Source of the DNA: Chthoniobacterales bacterium
GTDB taxonomy: Bacteria; Verrucomicrobiota; Verrucomicrobiia; Chthoniobacterales; UBA10450
Direction: 5' to 3'
Assembly (NCBI GenBank): GCA_035274845.1
Contig: DATENU010000016.1
Span: forward strand, 62,001 to 126,000
Length of the DNA stretch: 64,000 nt
This document shows positions 41,494-51,021 of this stretch, piece by piece; within the stretch, counting starts at the first letter, position 1; every line of letters starts with the position of its first letter. Under the pieces are notes generated by a model. It was not told the DNA's origin. It saw only the letters and a list, made by a program, of their open reading frames with translations, and searched no databases. A program made the translations under genes and the position numbers.

Positions 41494-43596
41494 ATGTTAC
41501 AGAAAACACTGAGTCATTACACGCTGCTATTTGCTTTGTTATTTGGTGCCGGTGCGGAATTAACGGCTCAGCCTTCCCGGCCCGAAGGTTCGATGCTGAA
41601 TCCGGGACCGGATCTCATCGTAAGCGACATAGGTGCTCCGCAACAGTTTGGCAGTAACGGCACGCAGGTCGCCCTCGCGATGCCACCGACGGCCTGCAAT
41701 ATCGGCGACGTGGAGGTGAATTTTTTCCAATTAGGAAATACCGACCATCCTGTGATTGCCCAGAGTATTTATCGAATGAGCGGCGGCGCGAGCAACACCG
41801 AGCGCTTTGAGCAGATTGGGGAAGCCTGGATCAAGCATGCGTTTGGGGCGGACCAAATCGATGGCTGCGATCTCGGCTGCGTTCCCGCGTCCAGCTTCGC
41901 CAAGCTGGGAGTAGGCTGCTCTGACACATATGACGCCAGTACCGGGGCGCAATTTACTCAGCTCGGTTCGCGCGCCTGGGTGAACCCATTCACGGGCGCC
42001 TTTCCATCGACTTCGAACGATCATTCCGGCCATACCCACAACGGCACGTCGCACCGGCTTGCCGTGGAGGCGAACGATTTGAAACCCAGCATGAATCCGG
42101 GGGCCACGTATTTTTCGGAGGTCCAGTACGTTACTCCGCACGAATACGCGTGGTGCCAGGCGCACCCCGGACAATGCAACATGTACAACAACGCTTCCTA
42201 CTGCCCTTTTAGCGTTACCGGCACCACAAGTTTCACTTTTTCCAATACTGGTCCGACCATGAAAACGATGCCTGCCATCAGTGCCTGGACCGGTGCGACC
42301 ATCAAGACGATAGAGCCGGAGCCGGGAGTCGATGGGCGTGCTTTCATTGCCTACAAGGTTACCGGCCCCGTCGCGGGCATCTGGCACTACGAATATGCGA
42401 TCTATAATCAAAATCTCGATCGCGCGGTTCAATCGTTCAGTATCCCCCTGGGCTGCGGAGTCACGCTGAGCAATCTCGGGTTCCACGCTCCGCGTAATCT
42501 TGCTGGTTTTGCCAATGACGGGACCCAGGGAAACGCCGGATATAGCAACGCGGAGTGGACTTCGACCCAGACGGCCAGCAGCCTGAGCTGGACTTCCGAG
42601 ACCTTCGCCCAAAACGAAAATGCCAACGCGATCCGCTGGACCACCACCTATAGTTTTCGTTTTGACTCCGACCGTGCGCCGGGAGCGGTAAATGCAACGA
42701 TCGGCTTTCTCAAGACCGGGGCGCCCATGACCGTCGGAATCCAAGGTCCGGATGTTACCTGCGGCGGTGGGACGCCGACGCCGACGCCGGTGCCGGGCCC
42801 GGCCTCGCAGGCGCTCAATCTCTCAACCCGGATGCTGGTTCAAGCCGGCGACAACGCGGGCATTGGAGGCTTCATCGTCACGGGGAGTGCTCCCAAACAT
42901 CTACTCATTCGGGCCCTCGGACCTTCGCTGACCGGGTTCGGTATCTCCAATGCGCTGGCCGATACAGTCCTCGAACTGCACGGTCCAGCCGGATTTGTGA
43001 CGATTACGGACGATAACTGGAGAGACGATCCCGCGCAGGAAACCGCCATCATGGCCTCGGGCATCGCGCCTTCCAATAATCTGGAATCGGCGATTGATGT
43101 CACCGTTAATCCCGGCTCCTACACCGCGGTGCTAACGGGTAAGAACAACAGTTCCGGTGTCGCCGTGGTTGAAGTTTACGACCTCAATCAGGCAACTTCA
43201 TCGAAGCTGGCCAATCTCAGCACCCGCGCCTTCGTCAGCACGGGGAATGATATCGTGATTGCGGGATTCATTCTCGGTGGCAACATCGGCAGTGATCGGA
43301 TTGTAGCGCGCGGGATCGGCCCCAGCCTCAGTGGTTCCGGTGTGCCTAATCCTCTCGCGAACCCGATGCTCGAATTGCGCGATAGCAACGGCGCTCTCCT
43401 GGCTGCCAATAACGACTGGCAGGATAACGCAGCCCAGGCAGCGGAACTTACCGCGGCCGGCCTGGCGCCGACAAACAATCTCGAATCCGGCATTGCGACG
43501 ACGCTACCGCCCGGCGCTTACACCGCGTTACTCAAGGGCGCGAACAACGGTACCGGCATCGGCCTTGTGGAAGTTTACGATCGCGGGGCGCCGTAG
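41494..43596 (+). CDS. Large secreted protein with two tandem C-terminal modules
   Basis: This protein of about 700 residues starts at the ATG at 41494 (AGGAGG nine bases upstream), giving a signal peptide (MLQKTLSHYTLLFALLFGAG). Residues about 30-430 form a Cys-containing beta-rich domain I do not recognise (SDIGAPQQFGSNGTQVALAM, GHTHNGTSHRLAVEAND). A TPTPTPVPG linker follows. Two repeats of about 130 residues end the protein, each with LNLSTRMLVQAGDN or LANLSTRAFVSTGND, IGGFIVTG, an IRALGPSL-type motif, and a closing VVEVYD. The same paired module ends the protein at 51022. Confidence 0.8.
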   Translation: MLQKTLSHYTLLFALLFGAGAELTAQPSRPEGSMLNPGPDLIVSDIGAPQQFGSNGTQVALAMPPTACNIGDVEVNFFQLGNTDHPVIAQSIYRMSGGASNTERFEQIGEAWIKHAFGADQIDGCDLGCVPASSFAKLGVGCSDTYDASTGAQFTQLGSRAWVNPFTGAFPSTSNDHSGHTHNGTSHRLAVEANDLKPSMNPGATYFSEVQYVTPHEYAWCQAHPGQCNMYNNASYCPFSVTGTTSFTFSNTGPTMKTMPAISAWTGATIKTIEPEPGVDGRAFIAYKVTGPVAGIWHYEYAIYNQNLDRAVQSFSIPLGCGVTLSNLGFHAPRNLAGFANDGTQGNAGYSNAEWTSTQTASSLSWTSETFAQNENANAIRWTTTYSFRFDSDRAPGAVNATIGFLKTGAPMTVGIQGPDVTCGGGTPTPTPVPGPASQALNLSTRMLVQAGDNAGIGGFIVTGSAPKHLLIRALGPSLTGFGISNALADTVLELHGPAGFVTITDDNWRDDPAQETAIMASGIAPSNNLESAIDVTVNPGSYTAVLTGKNNSSGVAVVEVYDLNQATSSKLANLSTRAFVSTGNDIVIAGFILGGNIGSDRIVARGIGPSLSGSGVPNPLANPMLELRDSNGALLAANNDWQDNAAQAAELTAAGLAPTNNLESGIATTLPPGAYTALLKGANNGTGIGLVEVYDRGAP

Positions 43597-43617
43597 CGTG
43601 TCCCGCCGCTCCTGAAA

Positions 43618-44646
43618 TTATTGGGCTAACCGCGCCAGGACATAGCCGATCAAACCGGTAGCAGGCAGGGTCAGAAGCCACGCCCAGACGATTCGCTCGA
43701 CGACGGTCCACTTCACGCCGCTGAAGCGTTTCACGGCGCCGACGCCCATGATCGACGTCGAGATGACGTGCGTCGTCGAGAGCGGAATCCCCCAGTGGCT
43801 CGCCACTTGGATGATCACCGCTGCAGTCGTTTCCGCGGCGAAACCGTGCACCGGCTGCAACTTCACCATTTTGTGGCCGAGCGTGCGAATGATTCGCCAG
43901 CCACCTGCAGCCGTTCCCGCGGCCATGGTGGCGGCACAGAGGACAATGACCCAGGGAGCGACGACAAATTCGGGGGTATGCAGGAAGGCGAACATCGGCG
44001 GCAGATCCTTGAACGCGCCGCTCTTGGTGCCAGTGAAAAGAGCCAGGGCGATAATTCCCATGGTTTTCTGGGCATCGTTGGTCCCGTGGCTGTGGGCCAT
44101 CCACGCGGCACTGATCAACTGGGCTTTGCCGAAAATCTTGTGAACGATATGGGGCGTGAATGATCGGAGCAGGAGAAACAGCAGGGCCATCAGAATTCCA
44201 CCAAGCAGAAAGCCCACGACCGGCGAGGTGAACATCGGCACGACTACTTTCGGCATGAGGCCAGTGTCCCACTTGAGCACCGACCAGTTGCCCTTGGCCG
44301 AGGCGAGCGCCGCACCGCAGAGGCCGCCGATGAGTGCGTGGCTGGAACTCGAGGGCAGGCCCAACCACCACGTCAGCAGGTTCCAGATGATTGCGCCCAG
44401 CAACGCGCAGAGCACCGTCGTCATGGTGATCACTTTGGAATCGACAATGCCTTTGCCGATGGTCGAAGCGACCGCGGTTCCCATCAGGGCGCCGGTGAGA
44501 TTAAAAAACGCAGCCAGCGCGATCGCCTGGCGCGGAGTCAGGACTTTTGTGGAAACGACCGTGGCGATGGCGTTGGCCGCATCATGGAAACCGTTGATGT
44601 ATTCAAAGGCGATGGCCGCGAGCACCACGATGATGAACAGGACCAT
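43618..44646 (-). CDS. pit: PiT-family low-affinity phosphate transporter
   Basis: This 342-residue integral membrane protein with about nine to ten helices carries the two inverted PD001131-like halves, NGFHDAANAIATVVSTKVL and AWMAHSHGTNDAQKTMGIIA. It imports metal-phosphate or phosphate with protons or sodium. It is followed directly by its DUF47/PhoU-like partner gene on the same strand (20 bp), the usual pairing. The secreted module protein's 3' end converges on it. Confidence 0.93.
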   Translation of the reverse strand: MVLFIIVVLAAIAFEYINGFHDAANAIATVVSTKVLTPRQAIALAAFFNLTGALMGTAVASTIGKGIVDSKVITMTTVLCALLGAIIWNLLTWWLGLPSSSSHALIGGLCGAALASAKGNWSVLKWDTGLMPKVVVPMFTSPVVGFLLGGILMALLFLLLRSFTPHIVHKIFGKAQLISAAWMAHSHGTNDAQKTMGIIALALFTGTKSGAFKDLPPMFAFLHTPEFVVAPWVIVLCAATMAAGTAAGGWRIIRTLGHKMVKLQPVHGFAAETTAAVIIQVASHWGIPLSTTHVISTSIMGVGAVKRFSGVKWTVVERIVWAWLLTLPATGLIGYVLARLAQ

Positions 44647-44666
44647 GCGATGTGCCTGGAGTGGAG

Positions 44667-45305
44667 CTAGGAGTACTTGAGCACGACCTGGAGAATAATG
44701 TTCCCCGCGTCGCGGCAGCGGTCGATCACCTTCTCGAGAAGTTCATAGAGATCGCGCAGGAAAATGATCTGCTTCGTGTCGTATTGCCCGTGAAACAGGT
44801 CCCGGAGCAGCTCGAGCTCCAGCTTGTCCGCGTCGCCCTCGATCGTTTGCAGTCGTTCATTTTTTTCCCGGGCCGTCGCCACATCGGTGCCCTTGCGAAG
44901 TTCTTTAACCATGGCCAAAACGGTCTCCGCCGCCTGGTCGAGCAATTCCAAATGTTTTTCGAAACTGCGCCCGTGGAGGTCGCCGGGGAAAATCACCACC
45001 CGCTCACCAATTTTCTCCACGGTCTTCGGAATCTTGTAGAGCGCGTCCGCCAGGGCCTGGATATCTTCGCGTTCCAGCGGGGTGATGAACGTCTTGCAAA
45101 GCTGTTCGGTCAGCTCCTGGGTAATTTCTTTGTCCCGCCGGCGGCTATTGACGAAATTCTCCAGGCTTTCAGGTGATTCGTGCTGCTCGAGTTTCGCCAG
45201 TAAGGCGATCAAATGATGGACGCTACTGTCGGCCTGCTCGGCGCTGGCCTCCAGCAGGTCGAAAAACTTTTCGTCGTGTCCCAGGAATTTTCGGATCGAG
45301 AACAT
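44667..45305 (-). CDS. DUF47 (PhoU-like) accessory protein of the phosphate transporter
   Basis: The 212 residues start at the ATG at 45305 (MFSIRKFLGHDEKFFDLLEA). It is an all-helical PhoU-like protein with VEKIGERVVIFPGDLHGRSF and EKVIDRCRDAGNIILQ, characteristic of DUF47 proteins that accompany PiT transporters (TIGR00153 type). It probably controls transport from the cytoplasmic side. It lies 8 bp downstream of mgtE and 20 bp upstream of pit. Confidence 0.9.
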   Translation of the reverse strand: MFSIRKFLGHDEKFFDLLEASAEQADSSVHHLIALLAKLEQHESPESLENFVNSRRRDKEITQELTEQLCKTFITPLEREDIQALADALYKIPKTVEKIGERVVIFPGDLHGRSFEKHLELLDQAAETVLAMVKELRKGTDVATAREKNERLQTIEGDADKLELELLRDLFHGQYDTKQIIFLRDLYELLEKVIDRCRDAGNIILQVVLKYS

Positions 45306-45312
45306 AAGCCGG

Positions 45313-46692
45313 CTATAGCATTGCACCGCGCATGATGAGCAAGGCAATGCTGAAATAGATAATTAGTCCCGTCACGTCGACGAGGGTAGCTACGAATGGA
45401 GCGGAAGAGGTCGCTGGGTCGGCGCCGACGCGCCGTAGAATGAAGGGAAGCATGGAGCCGGAGAGAGATCCCCAGAGGACTACGCCCACGAGGGAGAATC
45501 CCACCGTGAGGGCGACGAGCGGCCAGTGTGGCCCGTAAATCGTGGAGAACTGGGCCCAGATGGCAACCCGCATGAAACCGATGATGCCCAACACGGCGCC
45601 CAGCATTAGCCCGGAAATAATCTCCTTCCGCATGACGTGGAACCAATCGCGCAGGGTGACTTCCCCCAGGGCCATGGCGCGGATGATGAGCATGGAAGCC
45701 TGCGAGCCCGAGTTGCCGCCACTCGAAATGATAAGCGGCAGAAACAGTGCGAGCACCACCGCCTTCGCGATCTCGCCCTCATAGTAACTCATTGCGGAAG
45801 CCGTCAGCATTTCGCCAAGGAAGAGGACAACGAGCCAGCCGGCGCGTTTCCGCACCATCATAAGTAACGGCGTTCGCATGTAAGGCTCGTCGACCGCCTC
45901 CATGCCGCCGAATTTCTGGATGTCTTCGGTCGCTTCCTCTTCGGCGACGTCGAGCATGTCGTCGGCGGTGACGATTCCGACCAGGACTCCGGTGGAATCG
46001 ATCACTGGCAGTGCGGCCCGGTCGTATTTCCGGAAGGCGTTGAGCGCCTCTTCCTGCGACTGAGTCACCGTTAACCCCACAAAAGTCCGGTCACGGAAGT
46101 CGGCCACTTTCGCCTCGAGCGGCCGGAGGAGAAACTCACGCATGCGCAGGTCGTCAATCAACTTTCCGCGCTCATCGACGACGTAAATGACGTTGAGGGT
46201 CTCGCTGTCTCGCCCGAACTCACGGATGTGGTCGAGCACTTCCTTCACCGTCCAGTCGTCGTGGATGGCGATAAAGTCGGGCGTCATTAGCCGGCCGACG
46301 CTGTCTTCGGGATAACCAAGGAGCGCCTGGGCGATGCGGCGTTCATCCGGGGTCAGGACCTTGATGAGCTGCCGCGCGGCGGCACTGGGCATTTCCTCGA
46401 GCAACGCGGTCCGGTCGTCCGGCGACATTTCGTTGAGGATCGCGGCCACCTGCTCGTGCGCCATGGCCTTGAGCAATTGCTGCTGGGCATCGACATCGAT
46501 GTATTCGAAAACGTCCGCGGCCAGCGCATTCGGAAGCAGCCGGAAAATGATGACCTGCTCGTCTTCGGCCAAATCGAGGATGATGTCGGCGACGTCGGCC
46601 GGTGGCATTTCCCGAAATAGGTCCCGGAGCGCGGCAAAATTCCGTTCCGCGATCAGATCTCGAATTTCCGGTAGGAGAATTTTGCCGACCAT
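45313..46692 (-). CDS. mgtE: Magnesium transporter MgtE
   Basis: The protein has 459 residues. The N-terminal superhelical domain has RDLFREMPPADVADII and LEEMPSAAARQLIKVLTPDE; the two CBS domains are about 140-260 (MTPDFIAIHDDWTVKEVLDH, GIVTADDMLDVAEEEATEDI). Five membrane helices follow with LFLPLIISSGGNSGSQASML, the signature of the pore. It imports Mg2+ through a channel gated by the CBS sensor. It is first in a three-gene run with the DUF47 gene and pit. Confidence 0.95.
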   Translation of the reverse strand: MVGKILLPEIRDLIAERNFAALRDLFREMPPADVADIILDLAEDEQVIIFRLLPNALAADVFEYIDVDAQQQLLKAMAHEQVAAILNEMSPDDRTALLEEMPSAAARQLIKVLTPDERRIAQALLGYPEDSVGRLMTPDFIAIHDDWTVKEVLDHIREFGRDSETLNVIYVVDERGKLIDDLRMREFLLRPLEAKVADFRDRTFVGLTVTQSQEEALNAFRKYDRAALPVIDSTGVLVGIVTADDMLDVAEEEATEDIQKFGGMEAVDEPYMRTPLLMMVRKRAGWLVVLFLGEMLTASAMSYYEGEIAKAVVLALFLPLIISSGGNSGSQASMLIIRAMALGEVTLRDWFHVMRKEIISGLMLGAVLGIIGFMRVAIWAQFSTIYGPHWPLVALTVGFSLVGVVLWGSLSGSMLPFILRRVGADPATSSAPFVATLVDVTGLIIYFSIALLIMRGAML

Positions 46693-46765
46693 GATGATGA
46701 CCCAGGTGAACCGAGAGACTGCGCGCCGCCGTGCTTTCTAACATTCGGCTCACGCGAGCGCAATT

Positions 46766-46830
46766 GTTGTAGCGACGGCGCTGTGTCGCCGTAACGGCCT
46801 CTGACGGCGACAGAGCGCCGTAACTACAAC
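46766..46830. repeat. REP-like palindrome upstream of fadJ
   Basis: Arms at 46766-46792 and 46804-46830 are 27-bp inverted copies with three mismatches (gttgtagcgacggcgctgtg and its complement). The core gtagcgacggcgct is shared with the element at 5555-5617. It lies between the divergent mgtE and fadJ starts. Confidence 0.75.
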
Positions 46831-46859
46831 TGCTTGGAATTTTCCTGAATCTCGCCAAT

Positions 46860-48941
46860 ATGAGCCGAATGACGCAATCAGCGCCTGCCCCAATGATTCG
46901 CCGTGAAGTCGGTGACGACGGAATCTGTCTGCTCACCTTCGATCGGCCCGAATCCGGGGCGAATATTTTCGACGCGGCGACGATGGACAATCTGCGCGAG
47001 CACGTGGATGCGATCGAAAAGGATGCATCGCTCAAGGGCGTTATCGTGACCTCGGCGAAGAAGTCGATCTTCATCGCGGGCGCCGATCTCAAGACCTTGC
47101 TGAAGCAGGCGCAGACTGGCGAGATGCGTGGCTTCATCGCCGAAGGACAGAAGGTCTTCAACCGGCTGGCGGCGCTGAAAGTGCCGACGGTCGCGGCAAT
47201 TCACGGCGCGTGCGCCGGTGGCGGCTACGAGATTACGCTGGCCTGCGATTACCGGGTCGCCTCCGACGATCCGGCAACGAAGATTGGTTTGCCCGAGACG
47301 GGTCTTGGGCTCGTGCCGGCCTGGGGCGGGGCGACGCGTTTGCCGCGGTTGATCGGGATGGAGAAGGCGGCGGAGGTCATTTTGAAAGGGAAGCTTTACG
47401 GCGCAGCGGAGGCGCTGAAACTCGGGCTGGTCGACGAGGTCGTTGCCAAGGAGCAACTGCTCGATGCCGCGCGGAAAAAGCTGGCGGGAGGCAAACGGAA
47501 TGTGGAGAGCGGAGCTGCGGCCACGCCGGCTTCGCAGGAGCTCAGCCCTCCAAAAGTCCGGGGCAACGCCGCGCCCGGGCGCGCTCTTGAGATCATCAAG
47601 CGGGCTGGCGATTCCTCGATCGATGAATCGCTCGCCATGGAGGTGGACGCCATCAGCGAATTGGGCGCGACTGACGCGACCCAGAACCTGATTCGTAATT
47701 TCTTCCTCGCGGACAAGTATCGGAAAGGTTCGTCAAAGACGGCGCCGGAAAAAATCCAGCATGCGGCAGTGATTGGCGCAGGGGTGATGGGTTCCGGGAT
47801 TGCGCAATGGCTGAGCTCTCGCGGGGTCACGGTGATCCTGCGGGACGTCGATTCCGCGGCGATCGACCGCGGTCTGGCGAATATCGACAAGACATACGGC
47901 GACGCCGTGAAACGCGGGTTAATGGCGGAGGCCAAGGCCAAGGAAGGCCGCGCCCGGATTGTCGCGTCCACGCAGCCAGTGCCTCTGCGGGACGTGCAAA
48001 TCGTGATCGAAGCCGCCTCGGAAAAGCTGGAGATCAAAAAGGAGATCTTCGCCGAACTGGCAGCGAACACGCCGGAGACGACGATTCTCGCCACGAACAC
48101 TTCGGCGCTGCCGATTGCCGAGCTGGCTGAAAGCACTGGCGCGCCTGCTCGCGTGGTCGGCCTGCATTTCTTCAACCCGGTCAGCCGGATGAAGCTGATC
48201 GAAGTCGTCGTCGGCAAAGCGACGGCAGACGAGACGCGCGAGCGAGCGCTGGCTTTTGCGCGGCAAATCGGAAAGCTGCCGGTGCTGGTGCAGGATTCGC
48301 CGGGCTTTCTCGTGAATCGCGTCTTGTTCCCGTACCTTCTGGACGCGGCGGAAATGTTCCAGAACGGCGTCAGCGCCGAGGAAATCGACAACGCGCTTTT
48401 GGAGTGGGGGATGCCGATGGGCCCGCTGCGGTTGATCGACGAGATCGGCATCGATATCACCGTGGACATCGCGGCGACGCTGGAGAAGGCGTTTGGCGCC
48501 CGGGACCAGGCGCCGGAGATCCTGCAAAAGATGCACTCGGAGAAAATCCTGGGGCGAAAGACCGGCGCGGGCTTTTATAAGTACGAAGGCAAACAGCAGA
48601 CGCCCAACGATTCGTTGCAGCAATGGCGGCAGGAATCCGGAGAAAAATTCGGTCTGGAGAACATCACGAACCGGCTGGTTTATTTGATGGTGAATGAAGC
48701 GGCGCGTTGCCTGGAGGAAAAGGTCGTCGCCACGCCGGAGGATGCGGACTACGGGATGATTCTCGGGACTGGCTTTCCGGTTTATCGCGGAGGCCCTCTG
48801 CGCTATGCTGAAAGCGTCGGCCTCACCAAAGTGGTGACCGATATGGACGGCATTCATTCGCGCGCCGGAGAGAAGTTTGCGCCGTGTGATTTGCTTCGCC
48901 AGCACTCCCAGAACGAAACTACATTTTATCAAGGGAAGTGA
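46860..48941 (+). CDS. fadJ: Bifunctional enoyl-CoA hydratase / 3-hydroxyacyl-CoA dehydrogenase
   Basis: This 693-residue multifunctional beta-oxidation protein has a crotonase-type N-domain (about 1-200) with IFIAGADLKTLL and HGACAGGGYEITLACDYR. The 3-hydroxyacyl-CoA dehydrogenase part has VIGAGVMGSGIAQWLSSRGV (about 305) and VQDSPGFLVNRVLFPYLLDA, and the C-terminal domain ends near GTGFPVYRGGPLRYAES. Residues about 215-230 (VESGAAATPASQELSPP) are encoded by a palindromic repeat in the linker between domains. It lies 2 bp upstream of the acyl-CoA dehydrogenase gene. Confidence 0.93.
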   Translation: MSRMTQSAPAPMIRREVGDDGICLLTFDRPESGANIFDAATMDNLREHVDAIEKDASLKGVIVTSAKKSIFIAGADLKTLLKQAQTGEMRGFIAEGQKVFNRLAALKVPTVAAIHGACAGGGYEITLACDYRVASDDPATKIGLPETGLGLVPAWGGATRLPRLIGMEKAAEVILKGKLYGAAEALKLGLVDEVVAKEQLLDAARKKLAGGKRNVESGAAATPASQELSPPKVRGNAAPGRALEIIKRAGDSSIDESLAMEVDAISELGATDATQNLIRNFFLADKYRKGSSKTAPEKIQHAAVIGAGVMGSGIAQWLSSRGVTVILRDVDSAAIDRGLANIDKTYGDAVKRGLMAEAKAKEGRARIVASTQPVPLRDVQIVIEAASEKLEIKKEIFAELAANTPETTILATNTSALPIAELAESTGAPARVVGLHFFNPVSRMKLIEVVVGKATADETRERALAFARQIGKLPVLVQDSPGFLVNRVLFPYLLDAAEMFQNGVSAEEIDNALLEWGMPMGPLRLIDEIGIDITVDIAATLEKAFGARDQAPEILQKMHSEKILGRKTGAGFYKYEGKQQTPNDSLQQWRQESGEKFGLENITNRLVYLMVNEAARCLEEKVVATPEDADYGMILGTGFPVYRGGPLRYAESVGLTKVVTDMDGIHSRAGEKFAPCDLLRQHSQNETTFYQGK
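47503..47553. repeat. Decayed REP-like palindrome inside fadJ
   Basis: The sequence tggagagcggagctg and the complementary ggagctcagccctcca lie in frame in the interdomain linker. The outer arms match the intergenic element at 21761-21834. Confidence 0.65.
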
Positions 48942-48943
48942 CC

Positions 48944-50866
48944 ATGAAATCACCGCTCGAAGCTCCGGAAAAGCAGATCGCAGAAGAAACGACCGCAAAA
49001 CCCGTGGCCGCGCCGGTAATCGACACGTCCAAGATGTCGGCCGGCAAAGCCGCGGCGCTGGAACTGGCGGAAAGCTCGCGCGATCCGCTCGACGAACGCG
49101 GCAGTTTCGCGAGCAACCTCTTCATTGGCCGGTTCGATTTTGACCGGATTTTTCCATTCCCGAAACAGAGCGCGGAGGACGCGGCCGCGGCCGAGGAATT
49201 TCTCGCCGAGCTCCGGAGTTACCTCCGCGACAACGTGGACGCCGACGAGATCGATCGCACGGGTGAGATTCCGCAGAAGAACATCGACGAGCTCTTTGCG
49301 ATGGGCGCTTTCGCCATCAAAGTGCCGAAGCAGTACGGCGGGCTCGGGTTGTCACAGGTAAATTATGGCCGGGCCGCGGAGCTGCTGGGAAGCTGGGACG
49401 CGAACCTGACGGCGCTCGTCTCCGCGCACCAGTCGATTGGCGTTCCCCAGCCGCTCCTGCTTTTCGGCACGGAAGAGCAAAAGACGAAGTATTTGCCGCG
49501 GGTCGCGCGAAAGGAAATCTCCGCGTTCGCCCTCACGGAGATGAATGCCGGGTCCGACCCGGCGAACATGAGCCTGACTGCCGCGCTGTCCGACGATGGA
49601 ACAGCGTGGGTCCTGAACGGTGAAAAGCTCTGGTGCACGAACCTGATCAAGGCGGGCGTGCTGGTGGTGATGGCGAAAACGCCGCCGAAAATCGTGAACG
49701 GCAAGGAGCGGAAGCAAATCAGCGCCTTCATCGTGGATGTCGATTCGCCCGGGCTTGAGATTACGTATCGCTGCCACTTCATGGGGCTGCGAGCGCTCTA
49801 TAACGGCATCGTGAAATTTACCAACGTCCGGGTGCCGCGCGAGAATTTGATCGCGAAGGAAGGCCAGGGATTGAAGGTCGCGCTGACGACCTTGAACACC
49901 GGACGGCTGACCATTCCGGCGGCATGTGTCGGGCTGTCGAAGCGGCTCGTGGAGATCTGCCGGAAATGGGCGAGCGAACGCATTCAGTGGGGCGCGCCGA
50001 TCGGGCAGCATTCGGCCATCGCGGGCAAAGTCGCGGAAATGGCGGCGAACACGTTCGCCATGGAAGCGATCACGTTCCTGACTTCCGCGCTGGTCGATCG
50101 CAAAGCGGGCGACCTGCGAATCGAAACCGCCATGTGCAAAATGTGGTGCACGGAGATGACCTGGAAGATTGCGGACGACGCCATGCAGGTGCGCGGCGGG
50201 CGCGGTTACGAGACGGCGGAATCCCTGGCCGGGCGCGGCGAAGAACCGATCGCGGTGGAGCGTTTTATGCGGGATTGCCGGATCAACCTGATCTTTGAAG
50301 GGTCGAGTGAAATCATGCGGCTCTTTATTGCGCGAGAGGCGCTCGATCCGCATTTGAAAGTGGGCGGCGCGATTTTCAACACGCAGTTGCCGATGGCGAC
50401 CCGGATCAAATCGATGTTCGGCTCGGGCTCCTTTTACTCGCGGTGGTATCCGAAACAGTGGCTGGGCAGCAGTGCCGGAAATTTGGATCGGCTCCATGCC
50501 GACCTGCGCGAACACGTGAACTATGGCGCCGCCACCAGCAGGAAACTCGCGCGCGGTTTGTTCCACGCCATGATGCGGTTCGGTCCTAAACTCGATCGCG
50601 AGCAGTTGTTGCTTTCGCGCTTCGTTGGGATCGCGACCGAACTCTTCGCCATGAACGCGACCTGCGCCTTCGCCCAGTCGAAGATCGATGCAGGAGAGCC
50701 GGCCGCGGAAATTCTTTCGCTGGCCCAATACTTCTGCCGTTCCGCCCGGATGCGGATCGATCATCACTTTGCCGGGACGAGCGAGAACGCCGACAAGGCG
50801 GGCTACGCGCTCACGCAGGAACTGCTCGCCGGCAAGCACGAGCATTTGCGCCAGGGAATCGTCTGA
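48944..50866 (+). CDS. Acyl-CoA dehydrogenase, long two-part form
   Basis: This protein of about 640 residues starts at the ATG at 48944, with aagggaag five bases upstream. The dehydrogenase core (about 70-460) has the FAD-proximal FALTEMNAGSDPANMSLT and WCTNLIKAGVLVV, and the catalytic base region INLIFEGSSEIMRLFIARE. An extra C-terminal helical region of about 170 residues (480-640) resembles the extended FadE-type enzymes. It makes trans-2-enoyl-CoA for FadJ and is cotranscribed with it (2-bp gap). The acyl chain length is unknown. Confidence 0.92.
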   Translation: MKSPLEAPEKQIAEETTAKPVAAPVIDTSKMSAGKAAALELAESSRDPLDERGSFASNLFIGRFDFDRIFPFPKQSAEDAAAAEEFLAELRSYLRDNVDADEIDRTGEIPQKNIDELFAMGAFAIKVPKQYGGLGLSQVNYGRAAELLGSWDANLTALVSAHQSIGVPQPLLLFGTEEQKTKYLPRVARKEISAFALTEMNAGSDPANMSLTAALSDDGTAWVLNGEKLWCTNLIKAGVLVVMAKTPPKIVNGKERKQISAFIVDVDSPGLEITYRCHFMGLRALYNGIVKFTNVRVPRENLIAKEGQGLKVALTTLNTGRLTIPAACVGLSKRLVEICRKWASERIQWGAPIGQHSAIAGKVAEMAANTFAMEAITFLTSALVDRKAGDLRIETAMCKMWCTEMTWKIADDAMQVRGGRGYETAESLAGRGEEPIAVERFMRDCRINLIFEGSSEIMRLFIAREALDPHLKVGGAIFNTQLPMATRIKSMFGSGSFYSRWYPKQWLGSSAGNLDRLHADLREHVNYGAATSRKLARGLFHAMMRFGPKLDREQLLLSRFVGIATELFAMNATCAFAQSKIDAGEPAAEILSLAQYFCRSARMRIDHHFAGTSENADKAGYALTQELLAGKHEHLRQGIV

Positions 50867-51021
50867 CGAAACCGCATTACCTTTTGGTAATGTGAGTCTC
50901 GGATCCGGACTTGTGGCGGCCAGCGGCCGCGGCAAAACCGTTTCCTTTGTGAAACCATACGCCGCCGCGCGGCTCCGTCAGCCGTCCCGTTGTGCCGTTT
51001 CGCACTCAACCACGATCTGTT

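Noticed and set aside
50875-50892. Hairpin cattaccttttggtaatg after the acyl-CoA dehydrogenase as a terminator
   Set aside because: The stem is only 7 bp, AT-rich and without a following T run.
49352-50935. Reverse open frame of 527 codons
   Set aside because: Antisense to the acyl-CoA dehydrogenase; no domain recognisable.
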